From contig JAQFVV010000945.1 of the NCBI GenBank assembly GCA_028023455.1, positions 89,503 to 153,502 on the forward strand: a stretch of 64,000 nt of DNA, in the 5' to 3' direction. The stretch is from Epiperipatus broadwayi (lineage: Eukaryota > Onychophora > Udeonychophora > Euonychophora > Peripatidae). The position numbers were made by a program, and so were the translations under genes. This document shows positions 23,514-36,544 of this stretch, in pieces. Each line of letters begins with the position of its first letter. The first letter of the stretch is position 1. The notes under the pieces are model-generated. The model ran no database searches. It saw only the letters and a program-made list of their open reading frames with translations, and was not told where the DNA came from.

Positions 23514-24043
23514 TAGGGTAACCAGACTGGTTTGATCAAAAATTGGGACATAACCAATCATTTTTACAGCATTGTGTCCTTTCTTTCTTTATAAAACTCC
23601 ATTACTATGCATATTCATAATTGAAAGTACATTTCCTCTTTGGCATGTTTCCTAGGATTACTAATATTCCTATTAATTTTATCACTATAGAACATTAATA
23701 TTAACAAAGAAAATGTAAAACTACACTGTCAATCAAAGCAGGTGCAAGAGCAGTTCAAATTTTAGCCTACAGAAATCCAACTGCACATGCTCCAAGGCAA
23801 GGTTGAATGCAAGAGTGCATCTAGCTTGAGAACCTTGCCATATAGCATAATAGCAAGCTTTGTTTTGGTGTTGGAATTTATAAGAAGTTCTTATAATATT
23901 ACTGTAGAGATTGAAAGGGATATAGAGGGCCAAGAAACTCATTTTGCAATGAATTATTTATGTAAAATAAATAATAATTATGAGTATTTGAAAATTGGGA
24001 CATACAATGGTCCCAAAAAAAATTGGGATGTCTGGTCACCCTA
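23514..24043. mobile_element. hAT-superfamily non-autonomous transposon with near-perfect 8-bp target duplication
   Basis: The element begins TAGGGTAACCAGACTGG and ends in the inverted GTCTGGTCACCCTA. It is flanked by CACTAACA (23506-23513) and CACTAAAA (24044-24051), an 8-bp duplication with one change. Subterminal AAAATTGGGACA on the left is matched by AAAAATTGGGATGT on the right. The 530-bp body has no transposase; open frames within it (23733-24059) are by-products. Confidence 0.88.
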
Positions 24044-24240
24044 CACTAAAATATATTAAAAATACAAAACTGTGAAAGGGTTAACTATTCAAATTTCAAC
24101 ATTTTTCTATCATCTCCTAATGGAAATCTGGGTTAATAGTTAACTATTTCAATTTTATAAATCCAATTTACCCACTTTAGTTTGAACACTTTTAGGCAAA
24201 AACTTTTATTGTACATATATGCATACACAATCTTACATTT

Positions 24241-24925
24241 TGACTGTATAAATGTTGTACCTAGGCATCTAAAATATATAATTAAAAATAGATAAATAAA
24301 TATGAATTCTTATAAAGCACAATGTCAGCATGTAATACTTAGTACATGCACCTTGAGTGTTTAATTTATTACAAGAGAGACCTCTACAAATCTAAACGCA
24401 AAATTCAACTTTATAAAGATAAAAGTGGCCTCTTATCTTCAACCTATTTTTCTAAATATGTAGGCAAATCTAAAGCATTTTGATTTGGGAGCATGAAGCT
24501 AATAAATTCTTCACTGATTAAGTCCACTATTTCTGTTAAACATTAACGATTGTGAAATCTTATGATTTACAATGAATTAATAGTCAGATCTTAAATTTAG
24601 AAATATTTTGAATCAATTTAAAATTGTAAATATTAATTCTTATTAAGCGCAATGTACTAAGGTTATAGCCTTATTTAAGTATAAATAAATATGTTAAAAC
24701 ACAAATGGCTCTATGAGAGTTTAAATTTATATTTACAATGGACTCATGAATTTGTAAGGCACCAATGATCCATAATATTGTATCTTCTTTGCTATTGGTG
24801 CCTTACAAATTCATGAGTCCATTGTAAATATAAATTTAAACTCTCATAGAGCCATTTGTGAATAAACATATTTATTTATCTATTTTTAATTATATATTTT
24901 AGTTGTTTAGGTACAACATTTATAC
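24241..24925. repeat. Large nested foldback element
   Basis: The left end (TATAAATGTTGTACCTAGGC, then TATATAATTAAAAATAGATA) is inverted at the right end (TATCTATTTTTAATTATATA, then AGGTACAACATTTATA). The right half also holds the perfect hairpin listed separately. Part of the sequence is repeated in the same orientation within the element (ATTCTTATAAAGCACAATGT near 24306 and ATTCTTATTAAGCGCAATGT near 24636), so it grew by internal duplication. Confidence 0.75.
24700..24860. repeat. Perfect 67-bp inverted repeat with 27-nt loop
   Basis: Positions 24700-24766 (starting CACAAATGGCTCTATGAGAG) are the exact reverse complement of 24794-24860 (ending CTCTCATAGAGCCATTTGTG). I compared all 67 positions and found no mismatch. 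Transcribed in either direction, it would form a long uninterrupted double-stranded hairpin. Confidence 0.95.
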
Positions 24926-24984
24926 AGTATATTCAGATTGTCCAAATATTTAGTGCATAAGAGGGAAAAAGCCACTTAAAACAG

Positions 24985-25170
24985 GAAAAACTCTCCATAC
25001 AGTAGTGCCACTCAGTGGAAGCCAGAGTAATCAATGTATGTCAGAAGACCCTTAATTACTCTGGCTAGTATTGAGTGGCACTACTGTATGGAGAGTTTTG
25101 TCAGTTTTAATAACAGTTATAAGAAAGCATAAGAAATGGTATTATGTAATGTTTAGTGTTTTAAAAAGCC
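24985..25170. repeat. CATACAG-family foldback MITE, short hairpin copy
   Basis: CTCTCCATACAGTAGTGCCA is inverted as TGGCACTACTGTATGGAGAG across a centre with AATCAATGTATGTCAGAAGA. The right arm continues through AATAACAGTTATAAGAAAGC to ATGTTTAGTG, the family terminus. Confidence 0.75.
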
Positions 25171-25479
25171 ATTTGTTTCATGATTTTATTTATTATATAG
25201 GGTTACCCAAATCTATAAGGTACTTGCAAACAAGCTAACCATACTTAGTTATAATATTTTTGTTATATTTATAATTACCCAAATATGCATAGCAGTGAAT
25301 GGTACTTACATTAGCTTTACATTTTAGTAATCTTTATTAGTCTCCCTTTCCATTTAGCTTTACTATTCATGAAACAATATTGCCTTCTTAGGCATTGTTT
25401 ATATATGGTTTAGAATAGTTTCCTTCACAATATATATATATAAATTATTAATCAATGTCTGTATTCCAATTATAATAAA

Positions 25480-26433
<954 letters not shown>

Positions 26434-26689
26434 TGTAACAAAATAATACAATAAATGTCTACTAATAAAAATATTGTAATAAAATGTAAATATATTCCAA
26501 ATAACGTTAAATGACAAAATAAATTCCAATCTGAACTTTAACCAATTGTAGTACTTTCAATTATTTCAACCAAAATGACTTACTTTTAAGTCAGTTTGGT
26601 TGAAAATGATTATGAATATAATTGAAAGCACTGCTATTGATTAAAGTTTATAGTGGGATTTACTTGGAATATATTTACATTTTATTATT

Positions 26690-26691
26690 TA

Positions 26692-26722
<31 letters not shown>
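26690..26722. repeat. Dinucleotide microsatellite CT then TA
   Basis: A short CT run passes directly into a TA run. Confidence 0.9.
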
Positions 26723-27084
26723 TGAAGCAGTTGGATCTGAGTTCGATCCTAGTTTCATGACATCTAGCCATAAGCCCACTTCAAACCCTAGTACTAACCT
26801 TAAATTTCTAATGCAATGGAGCTTTATACATTCAATCCACGCTAATTTCCATAAAGAATAACTTATTTCATAAATGCATATTAAAATTAATTAGTTTCAG
26901 ATTTAAATTGATCAATTCTATTAATAAATTCACGACAGAATTATTCATGAATTTATACATTATAAATGCGTGGATTGTGCGTATATATTTGTAAATTTTA
27001 AATATATATAATTGTTTGAAAGTTTCATTGCGTCAGGAATGTTTGATTTTATTTTTAAATATTTTGCTAAAGTTTTATTGATTA

Positions 27085-27270
27085 AAAGCTACATTCTTTC
27101 GATACGCTTTCAGATTTTCCCTTTCCAAAAACAACAGTTAAAGTTTTATTAATTAGAAAAAAGATAAGGATTTCCTAATTAAAATCATTTTCTGATTTTA
27201 AGAATTCATTTTCTAATTAGAAAATGAATTCAAGTTAATGAGTTTGAAAGCCTTATCGAAGGAATGTATC
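27085..27270. repeat. Small inverted-repeat element with a 30-bp perfect palindrome
   Basis: Positions 27202-27231 are a perfect palindrome with EcoRI-like GAATTC ends. Outer imperfect arms (ACATTCTTTCGATACGCTTT at 27091 and AAGCCTTATCGAAGGAATGT at about 27249) suggest a decayed MITE of about 180 bp. Confidence 0.6.
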
Positions 27271-30200
27271 TAAAAACAACCAGTAAATCTAAAAACATTG
27301 ATAATGAAAGAAGCGCTAGCCTGAAGGCATCAAAGGACAGTATATATATAGCTCTGAAAAGTTTGGAAAGAAGCCATCTTTGTTGTAGAGAAGTGCAGTA
27401 AACTCTGTGCATTTTAAATAGTGTTTCGATCATGGTAAGGGGCTAAACATCAGGAATCTGGCTATCGGTTCCTGAAGTCCCCTGAAAATCTTCAATGGAG
27501 CTGCTGAATCTTTTCTGGACCAATCATGCTGCTAAAATTATGAAAAGCCACTAAATGCTGTTCAAGTAATCGATCAAATGCATGCCCATGTTTTTACCAA
27601 CTCAGACGTATAACCTAAGGATCCACCCAGAAGAAATGGGTAATATATTTCCATAATGAACATTAAACTTTCTGGCCAGTTTCGAACTTTACTGTACACT
27701 CCCTTTAAGAGCTCTTTTCATTCTATAAATGTCATAATCTCTGTGTAAACTTACTTTTATTTATGCTATTATATCGTAATTCTCTCAACCTCTAGTCTTT
27801 AACTTTCTCTTTTCTTACTTGGTGGTTCATTTATATTATATACATATATATATATGTGTGTGTAATTTATTAAGGTTGTTATTTTAATTATATGCCAATA
27901 ATCTTTCAACTCGATAAACTTTGTTCTATTTGCCTTACATAGGAAATGTAATATTAAATCTGATAATAATTCTCGCCCATTAGAACTAGATTTATACAGT
28001 TCTACCAATCATCAAGTCGAAGAAAATTATTAAATGTGTGTTATTTTTATAATTGGCTAATAATAAATTATTAGCACCGTTTCTAATCTATGCCACCGCT
28101 ATTTTCTCATTCCACTAATATTTATTTATTCAAATATAATCTTAAAATGTTTTTATTGCAAAAGGGCCGATAAAGGAATCAAATATATTCTAATTCAAAT
28201 TTCTGCTACTCGCTATTAATATTCAGGAAGGGGATTGGGGCATAATTAATATGATTTGCAAATACTTTAAAATAGTTTTCATTAAAAGCTCGTTTGACTT
28301 TGATTAATTGATCAAGTCATCACATAGAGAATTCTATATGGGTTTTAGTATTCAAACGATGACTATCAAATCATCATCTTCAAACGTTGCTGACGTAGGG
28401 CAATTTTCCGCTCTGTTAGGCTGGTCGGTAATAATATTTCTGTTATTTTAAATTATCGAGGAAGAAAGCACTTCCTCTCCTGTTCATATTAGTCAAAGGT
28501 CATAAGACTGGTCAGATGCAAGCTGCCATAGAACTTCGATTATCGACTAGCTATCGTCTTTCAATTTCACTTTATAGCTCATAATTCGTCAGCACCGTTA
28601 TCCTCTCTGTTCCAGTAAAGCCCGCTCTGATGCTCATAATTTGTGTTGAAATGATTTCAATTAAAGTCGAACAAATTATCAGATATATTTAATTAAATAA
28701 GTTTTCCAATAAAGATTAAAGTTATGCCCTAAAATACGTATCTTGCTCTTCATGAATGGATTTGCGAATGTGAAAATAAATATCGCATTCTTTCATATAA
28801 AATTAGAGTAATAACTTCCTTTACTAATGAATACCTTTATCTGCCTTTATTTTCTTGTTGGGGGAATAGACATAGAATTCCAATATTGCATAATATTCCT
28901 TGGCATATAATAAGGACCGCCACTCTTATTATAATTATACATTTTGTTAAAGTTTCGAGGTGATTAATATAATCATTATTTAAAATTCAAACAAAACAAA
29001 TTATTATTATTAAATATTTTCTAAACACACTTGGTTTCTTAGTTCTTAATTCTTTTATAATTATTTTAATGTTAATACTCGCTGTCTGTGTTGGCAACCC
29101 GAACATATACATATGAGTCAATTTAAAATTATTTTAGTCAGTTTATTATCAGATATTAATATCAGTTCAGGGGTCTCTGATTTTCACCAACCATTGAGCT
29201 AGTTTCTTGACGCATAGCACTGCACCGTTGATTTAGATTTCTACTAATCTGAGCTGTTGAGTTGAGTTTGAATTCAGTTTGATTCAGCTGAGTTTGGATC
29301 CAACTTGTAGTTCTTTTTGGTGGGTTTTTCGACTGGTACAATATATATATATATATATTTGCAAATTTGTAAAAATGTTGATCAATCTAAAGCTTCATTA
29401 TATTGCAACTATATACTAATGCAAAAATTCAGACTAGCCTCACTAACTAGAAATATATTTCATGAACAATATTTGCCAAATTTTTGAGGTAGGGGATTAA
29501 CCCTTTGGATCTTTATAGCTATGTTAGCACCTGATAGTTCCTACTTTGTGAGAGGTTGATATAATAAACAATATCACAAAATTCTCAATGAGAATATGAG
29601 ATCCATGTGTTTAGTAACTATAGCATATGTAATAAGTTAAATTGTTCACAAAATGCAGTGAGAGGGTGATCTAAATTATTATGCTGGTTGATGGTTGTAA
29701 TAGATGGAGTTTAAGATAAGAGTATATTTATATATATTGCTGCCCAAAATAATGTTTTCTGGCAGATGAATAAATGAAATATAAATAAAGTCAAAATATT
29801 TATTGCGTCTAGGAATTCACCACCTGGTTCATTTGGCAGAATCACATGATTGCTAACAACAATTGCCATTTAAAACCGGACACTTCCAGTCATTTAGGTG
29901 ACCTCATGAGAGATATAACTTAAGAAATACCTGGTTATATTCTGAACAAAATGTGTTGCCGTCACAGTATTTTCAGATTATAAATTGCTACTTTGAACAT
30001 GACACAGTAACTCTTGCTTTAACTCTCAAATGACTTTCCGTTTCACTGATGTGATTAATAAATAGGCTGATCTAGATATATGATTGGCCTGTTTAAGCCA
30101 ATGGCTATTTATTTACATTACTGTTATTTCATTGGTCATCTGCATAGTATAGTGGATCTAATCTAGAAAGTTCTATAATTTATAATAAATCTGAGAAAAA

Positions 30201-30690
30201 ACTTAAATCAAGTCCACAAACAATATACAAAAAAAATACAACATTATTTTAACTGTTATAGGTAATCTCTGCCCTTCATCAGTGAGGCCAAATGCTGTAG
30301 AAAAACATTTTAGAACCTTTTATATGATGACCAAAAAATCTAACACACTGAAGGTGCTGAAATGGCTTTTAACAGCATGTGATTTTGTTGGTCAATATTT
30401 AGTACTATTTATGGATTCCAGCTATTAGTAGGAAACCTTGGAACCATGAGGGACTCCACTCTCTTTATGCATATATTAGACAAATACATGCAAAAAAATA
30501 ACTTGCCTTAAGGATGCAATTTTCAAACAAAACTATTGTTACAGCAGACCTTAATATTTTTTTCCAGTAAAATAATCAAATAGTTACTTGGGAGATGAGG
30601 TGACCTTTAAGCACCAGAAATGACAGAAGGAACTTTGATGTAATAACCCATGTCTGTTACTTCAATTCTCAACTAAACTGCACAGATTAT
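27271..30690. other. Low-repeat intron stretch, no gene recognised
   Basis: This is the longest stretch (about 3.4 kb) of the 24-kb intron without a clear element. Parts near 28380-28640 and 29160-29330 look less AT-rich, but I see no exon with splice sites and no element ends. Around 29320-29345 there is a TA run. Regulatory DNA is possible but nothing shows it directly. Confidence 0.35.
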
Positions 30691-31130
30691 ATTTTTTTAC
30701 CCACATATGTATATCAGAGGAGATTTGAACACAGATTTTTAAGCTCTCTTCAGATATCCACTCCATCTTATACAAATAACTCAAATGCCCACCACATATA
30801 TATGAAAAAGCTAAATGATCTCCAACATATGTATTTTGTGTTGAACCAGCACTCTTCACTTAGTATCGATCATCATCTTCCACCCACACATATATAATTA
30901 GTGCTCAGCTTATATTAAGATAGAAAATCTTTAAACTTTAATGGACAGGCTTCAATCTGCTCCACCCTCCAATTCTTCAGTCATCCATATTATTGAAAAT
31001 CTGATGATGGAATGTTCAAAGCCCTTGTTGATGTCGATATTATTGTCATACTCATGTTGAACTTTAAGTCATTCTGACCCCTCATATGTAGGACCTTGAG
31101 TATGAACAGAATACAGTCTGAATTTGTAAT
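30691..31130 (+). repeat. Repeat R1, extended copy
   Basis: It contains GAGATTTGAACACAGATTTT, AAACTTTAATGGACAGGCTT, GAAAATCTGATGATGGAATG and CCCCTCATATGTAGGACCTT, the order seen in the 49-50k copies. It shows that the full R1 body is at least about 440 bp. Confidence 0.65.
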
Positions 31131-31149
31131 ATTTGAATACAAAATATAA

Positions 31150-31327
31150 CGTATTTACTTAGGCTTGATGTAATTAGAGTGAATTTGAACCCAGACTTCC
31201 AAGCTTCCTTCAGTCACCCACTCCGCCTTATACAACCAGCACCCATGACCACATACACATGAAAAGATAAATGATCTCCAATATATGAAGCAACTGATAA
31301 GTGCTGCTTCAGCACAAAATACTAATA
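31150..31327 (+). repeat. Repeat R1, left part, interrupted by a Tigger-like element
   Basis: GAATTTGAACCCAGACTTCC through GATAAATGATCTCCAATATA and GTGCTGCTTCAGCACAAAAT is R1. It stops at the TA at 31326-31327. R1-related sequence resumes at 32436 (TTGGAAATCATTTATTG, TGTGGTCATGTATATCA, TGTGTTCAAATCTCC) to about 32560. Confidence 0.65.
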
Positions 31328-32435
31328 CACCCGGTCTCGTTTTATGCGATAGATAGGTTCCTCAGAAAACACGTGCAAAAATAGATGTAACTTACATTGA
31401 AAAAGGGGGATGTGGTCTGTGATTTTTCAAAATTCGTGTAAAAGCAAAGCACCAATGTAAAATTACTTTAAAATTCGTGCAAAAAAAAAATAAGGAAATA
31501 AAATATGACAAATAAAAAATTTCAAATTTGAAAAAAATTGATACAAGACAAACTTTTTTTAACTATAATATTTAATTTTATTCAAAATAATATATTTTTA
31601 TGCATAATTTACAGTACAGTAATTTACATTTTTTAATACATGTTTTAATTATTGTCGCTATTTGCCGAAAAACACGTTCATTTGCACTCTCATGTTGTGT
31701 TAATGGTTTTCTGTTGACAACGTAATTAGTAATTAATCTTTGAGACAATGATTTTATTAATTGTTTATGAACTTAGACTTATGACAATAAAAAGACATTT
31801 ATTCACCACTGCTGGGAAAAATTTAATTAAAACTAACAACTAAAAATTAAATTCTTATTTTTGTCTTTAATTTTTTAATTTTCAATTCCATTTAAAAATC
31901 AAATTTCATTTTACATCACATTAATTTCAAGTCGCCGTAAATAATTTTTAAATTGTTAATTACAATTAAAAATCAGATTTTAATTTTTAATTGTCAAATT
32001 TAATTGTGCCCACTGCTATTACTCACCTTTTAAAAATAAACTTGCGAACCCTAAATGATTAATAATTGATTACGTTCTTTTTTAAAAAGCAAAAACAGAA
32101 TGTGATTTAAAATGCAAAATTAACACGCACAATGTTTGAAGAAATTTACATTATAATCTTGTAAAATTTAATGTGTGTATACATAAAATATGGAAATCAT
32201 GATTTTAATTTCATTATTGCATAAAATCATACTATTATAAAGCACTGAAAATATTGAAATTACTAAGTTGAAAGTCGAATTCCGATAATGTGCTATTACT
32301 TTCAATATAACGTAAGTGTGCGAAATTTATTATTTAAAGTAATAGCGCAATATCGGAGTTCGACTTCCAGTGAAACACGAATCGCGTAACTTCAAAATCG
32401 TGTTAAATAAGTCCGTGTAAAAAGAGACCCAGGTG
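31328..32435. mobile_element. Tigger/pogo-like non-autonomous transposon with TA duplication
   Basis: The left end CACCCGGTCTCGTTTTATGC is inverted in the right end AAAAAGAGACCCAGGTG. TA flanks both ends (31326-31327, 32436-32437). It interrupts an R1 repeat, and the flanks rejoin to R1-like sequence with a single TA, which defines the empty site. At 1,108 bp there is no transposase frame. A foldback-type segment at about 32234-32360 lies inside it. Confidence 0.85.
32234..32360. repeat. Foldback family 2 segment inside the Tigger-like element
   Basis: TATAAAGCACTGAAAATATT, then AAGTCGAATTCCGATAATGT, matches the ends of the 44071-44478 element. AGTAATAGCGCAATATCGGA is its inverted partner. 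The relation implies either a nested insertion or a shared origin of the two families. Confidence 0.5.
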
Positions 32436-32560
32436 TATTGGAAATCATTTATTGTTTTTACATGTATGTGGTCATGTATATCAATTGTATAATATAGAGT
32501 GGATCACTAAAGGAAGCTTGAAGGACTGTGTTCAAATCTCCTCTAATTATATCAAGCTGA

Positions 32561-33869
32561 AGTATATAGCTTATATTTGTATTCAAATACCACAGATGTA
32601 TAGCAAATGCACGTATCTCAGTGCTGCTCCATCTTTCAGGTGATCGCTCCTGAGGTCTAAACTATTCGATTATTCCCTTTTTATGTAAGGCATGTTTTCA
32701 TATGCGTGTAGGTAGGTATACATATAATTCTCTGATATTTTTTAAAATAAATACTCTACGAGAGAAATACAATATTTATAGAACAGATTTACATTTTACT
32801 CGCCATCTTGACCATAAAACACAAAAATAAAAATATTCATAATAATTTATATTGTTGGTTTCCATAGTTATTTTAACTGTAGAAACTCAAATAAACTTCT
32901 CTTCTTTTTTTTTTGTTCGATAATAATTTTCAAGACGAAAAAGATTGCAAACTGTCAAAACATTTGGATTTTATTATTTAAACACAAATGCATCTTTTCC
33001 TAAAACGCATCCTTGTGAATTACAAGCATCAAAATGCTTTTATATAAAAAAATTAAAAAGATAAATAATTTTTCTTTAATTCAGAAATTCATAATAAAAA
33101 TAAAAAGTGTATATCCTTCTGTGACAATAAAAACTATCAGATTTAAGGGAACTATAGTACAAAACAAAAATAATTTTGCCAAGATAAATTACTATTAATG
33201 TTAAATCAGAAATAAAGATATTAATAAAATTGTGAATAAAATAAAACGTTAAATACAACTACAAGCACTTATAAAGAATGAATAAAACGCTAATATACAG
33301 GTAAAAAACAAAATTGATATAAAGAGAGCCCTAAGTATAAACTACTTGCTTTAGTGGGCAATAATAACTATTTTTGTCTTGACTTTATTTAAAAACAAAA
33401 AAAAAAGGCATTATTTAAATTGTTATTTACAGGATATCATCAAAGACGTGATTCTTACGAATCCACATAGTATAAAAATATCTGAGTTCAAATCCATATA
33501 ACAACTTGAGTTAAAGATGAAACAGAGACCTCTAAAAAGAAATGAGAGATCAGTAAAAGTCCAAGAAAAAGTAGTTAGCTATTGTTGTCCACAGAGAGCA
33601 AATAATTTCACTTACTATAATTCCTGTTTTGACGTATATTTCCAATGAACTTTTTCGTCTGGTAATATTTATTCAAAGTATCCATTTATGATATCATGCC
33701 AACTAAATCCTGGCATGACTAATACATATCAAAATATATATACATGTTATCAAAGACTGATAATTACAATTAACAGTTATTAGTAACAACCCTGTTTCTA
33801 AATATATGTCTGTTATATGGAAATATCACCTCATTCCTTTATTTACATTCATATATCATTATCTAGTAT
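32561..33869. other. AT-rich intron DNA, nothing recognised
   Basis: No exon or element ends are seen. Near 33478-33500 a GAGTTCAAATCC motif resembles a box B and could be a remnant of a tRNA-derived repeat. Confidence 0.4.
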
Positions 33870-35115
33870 ATATCTATATATCATCATTGCCAACCATTAT
33901 CAATCCACTGAAGAATGAAGATCTCTCCAAATTCAACCCATCTTCTCCAATCTCTAGCCTCTCTTTTCCACATCATCCCTGCACACTTTCTTCTTTCATC
34001 CATCTATTTCACATATGGTCTCTTTCTGGGTCTTTTACAATCTCCTTGAATTTGGTTTAAGATTTCAATTGTCCATCTATTAGCATCTCTTCTAGTAATA
34101 TGTCCAGCCCATCTCAACTTCAGTCTTTTAATTTTTCAATGAGGTCAATAACACCTGTTTGTTCTCTTACCCATATATTGTGTTTTAGATTTCTTCTTGT
34201 TACTCCTAACATGCATCTCAACATACTTCTTTGAGTGGTCTGAAGTCTCTGTATTGCTCTTCTTTTAAGTGTCTAAGTCTCAGATCCATAATTAAAAACC
34301 GGTAAAACATATTTATTAAAAATCTTCCTTTTCAAACATATATTTCTACCAAAAACACTACAATCAAGTTTAATGATTCATTTCATCCATTATGTTTCCA
34401 TCTGTAGTAATAATCTGACCAAGCAATTAGTTGTTAACTTCCTCTAATACATCATAATCAGTCTTTATTTTCATCTTTTGAGCAAATCCATTAAACATTA
34501 CTTTATTCTTTTTAACTTTTACTTTTAGTCCTCCTTTCTTACTTTCATTTGATAATGCAACAATTCTTGAATTTCTAAAGCATTATTTGAAAAACAACTA
34601 CATACATCTGCAAAATCTAAATGACTTAAATAATCTTCTTTTACTTTTACTTATTTAACTTACCATTCTAATCTACAAAATACTTCTTGCAGCACTGCTG
34701 TAAATTTTTTTGGAGATATGGAGTCACCCTATCTTACACCCTTCTCAATGTTAACCTTCCTCATATCATTATGCATTCTAATTGTTGCTCATACATTTTT
34801 ATAAATATTCCTCAGAATATGACAATATCCTGGATCTATACCTTGATGATTCAATGGTTTAATCTCTGAAGAAATGCTTATAGAATCAAATGCCTTTTCA
34901 TAATCTACAAATCCAAAGCATAATGGCAACTCATACTCACTGGTCCATTCTATAACTTCTCTCAATATTTGGATATGGTCTATTGTACAAAAACCACTGG
35001 TAAATTCAGCTTGTTTTTTTGGTTGGTTGAAATCCAAAGTTTTATTGTAGCTGAGTTATAATTATCTTGGTAAAAAATTTGTATAAAACTGATAAAAAGC
35101 TTACAAGTCTGTAAT
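33870..35115 (-). mobile_element. RTE-like LINE, longest fragment (RT palm to C-terminus)
   Basis: Read on the minus strand, the frame at 35037-34789 gives EFTSGFCTIDHIQILREVIE then ELPLCFGFVDYEKAFDSI, the first palm motif of a non-LTR reverse transcriptase. Farther on come the motifs IEKGVRQGDSISPKKFTAVL (34777-34688, GVR-x-GD-x-ISP), LTYGSETW-like sequence, and a C-terminal RPRKRP-x-V-x-WMDE segment. The 3' end is a short run of TGATAATGATGATA-type repeats near 33880. A partly frameshifted YRPICLLSV-like block extends it to about 35115. It is 5'-truncated and carries frameshifts, so it is inactive. The R-P-R-K-R-P tail recurs at 39.9k and 52k, defining one family in this window. Confidence 0.85.
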
Positions 35116-35129
35116 ATATATATATATAT

Positions 35130-35642
35130 GACAATAGATGGCATTCTACCAAAAACACCGTCAAGTGTAGTTTTTTGTTTACATAAACGTCAGAGCAAGC
35201 ATTCACTATCTCTAACTTTAATTTCCACCTTCAGATCATGATTTCAAGCTATTTGCTATCATCGTGAAGGACAGGAATAAGAAAATAGATCTAAACACAA
35301 ACTCTGAGCATTTATGAAACAGTTTCTATTCAGCTTGCAAGCGTGAATCTTTTAGAAATGTAATGTCTTCAAAATCAACATAGCAAGCCATATAGCTACA
35401 TGGGTCTGATCTCAGTTTAGCATCACCACATAGTAGAAGCCTCTGCAATATATATCATTGCAAGAAAGACCTCAAAGGTACATTTATGAAAAACAAAAAA
35501 ACACAAGTTAAAAACTTGCTAACGCTTGTATTTATGACAATAGATGGTGTTCTACCAAAAACACCGTCAAGTGTAGTTTTTTGTTTACATAAACATCAGA
35601 GCAAGCATTCACTATCTCTAACTTTAATTTCCATCTATTGTC
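35130..35642. mobile_element. Short TIR element with 100-bp internal direct repeats, inserted in a TA run
   Basis: The ends are inverted: GACAATAGATGG (35130) and CCATCTATTGTC (35642). TA microsatellite flanks both sides. A block of about 100 bp starting GACAATAGATGG occurs directly at 35130 and again at 35536 with few differences. Possibilities are two related MITEs trapping 300 bp of DNA, or one element with an internal duplication. Confidence 0.65.
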
Positions 35643-35829
35643 ATATATATATATATATATCAGTTATACTTGAACTTATGGTATGAATGCCACTTTGAGT
35701 AATGTTTACAGTTAAAATTTTAATTTTTCTTCTACTCAAGATGACAATTTATTTATTTATTTATATATTATTATATTGAAAATTGTAAAGTTTATACATA
35801 TTATTGTGTTTATAGCATTATAAAAATTT

Positions 35830-35990
35830 AAAACAGGCAAACCTCTCCACACAGTAGTGCCACTCAGTGCAAGCCAGAGTAATCAATGGATGCCAGAAGG
35901 CTTGCACTGAGTGGCACTACTGTATGGAGAGTTTTGTCTGTTTTAATAACAGTTATGAGCAGGCATAAGAAATGTGATCATGTGGGGATT
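35830..35990. repeat. CATACAG-family foldback MITE, compact hairpin copy
   Basis: CTCTCCACACAGTAGTGCCA, CTCAGTGCAAGCC and their inverted partners GGCTTGCACTGAGTGGCACT, ACTGTATGGAGAG enclose a 30-bp centre with AATCAATGGATGCC. The arms are about 40 bp. Confidence 0.8.
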
Positions 35991-36019
35991 ATAAAAATTT
36001 AAAAGTAAAATCACAAGTC

Positions 36020-36375
36020 CATAAAATCAATGAATGTTTTCTTCAGCTTGATGGGTATGATACTATAGAGACCATTATTGTAAAATCACACCTTCATTAC
36101 ATTGGACATGTAAAATGAACGAACAACAGAAGATCTACTAAAAGGGTATTTTATGGTGAACTTGATCCTGGATTTTATAGGAGAGGTAGACCCCATCTGT
36201 CTTATAAGAATTATCTCAAAGCCATTCTAAAGAAGGCAATGCCAATTGTTTTCCATGGAAAGATATGGTAGACAATATAATACATTAGAGAGTTACAATT
36301 AGATATGGTGTTGAAGTATTTTAGAAAGAAAAAATTCAGTTGTAAAGACATCATGAAATATCAATAAACAGAAAA
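36020..36375 (+). mobile_element. LINE type 3, C-terminal remnant
   Basis: One frame reads ETIIVKSHLHYIGHVK, a stop, then STKRVFYGELDPGFYRRGRP and HLSYKNYLKAILKKAM. This is the C-terminal signature (L-x-W/Y-x-GH-V, then a GRP-x-x-x-YK block) of Jockey/CR1-group non-LTR retrotransposons. Later stops and a shift end it near 36360. It differs from the RTE-like and type 2 LINEs in this window. Confidence 0.7.
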
Positions 36376-36544
36376 ATTGCTCAGTATCTTTTATATATGG
36401 GTGTATTTGTGGTTCATAGGTTAATTTGTATGGTTACTGCAAAACTCATTTCAGAGTAACGTTTTCACTTTCACACCTTCTTTCTCTTTTTTTGGAATTG
36501 GAATGATCATGTCATTTTTGAGTAGATGTTTTATTATTTCATTA

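Noticed and set aside
23733-24059. Overlapping plus and minus open frames
   Set aside because: Both lie in the 530-bp non-autonomous hAT element.
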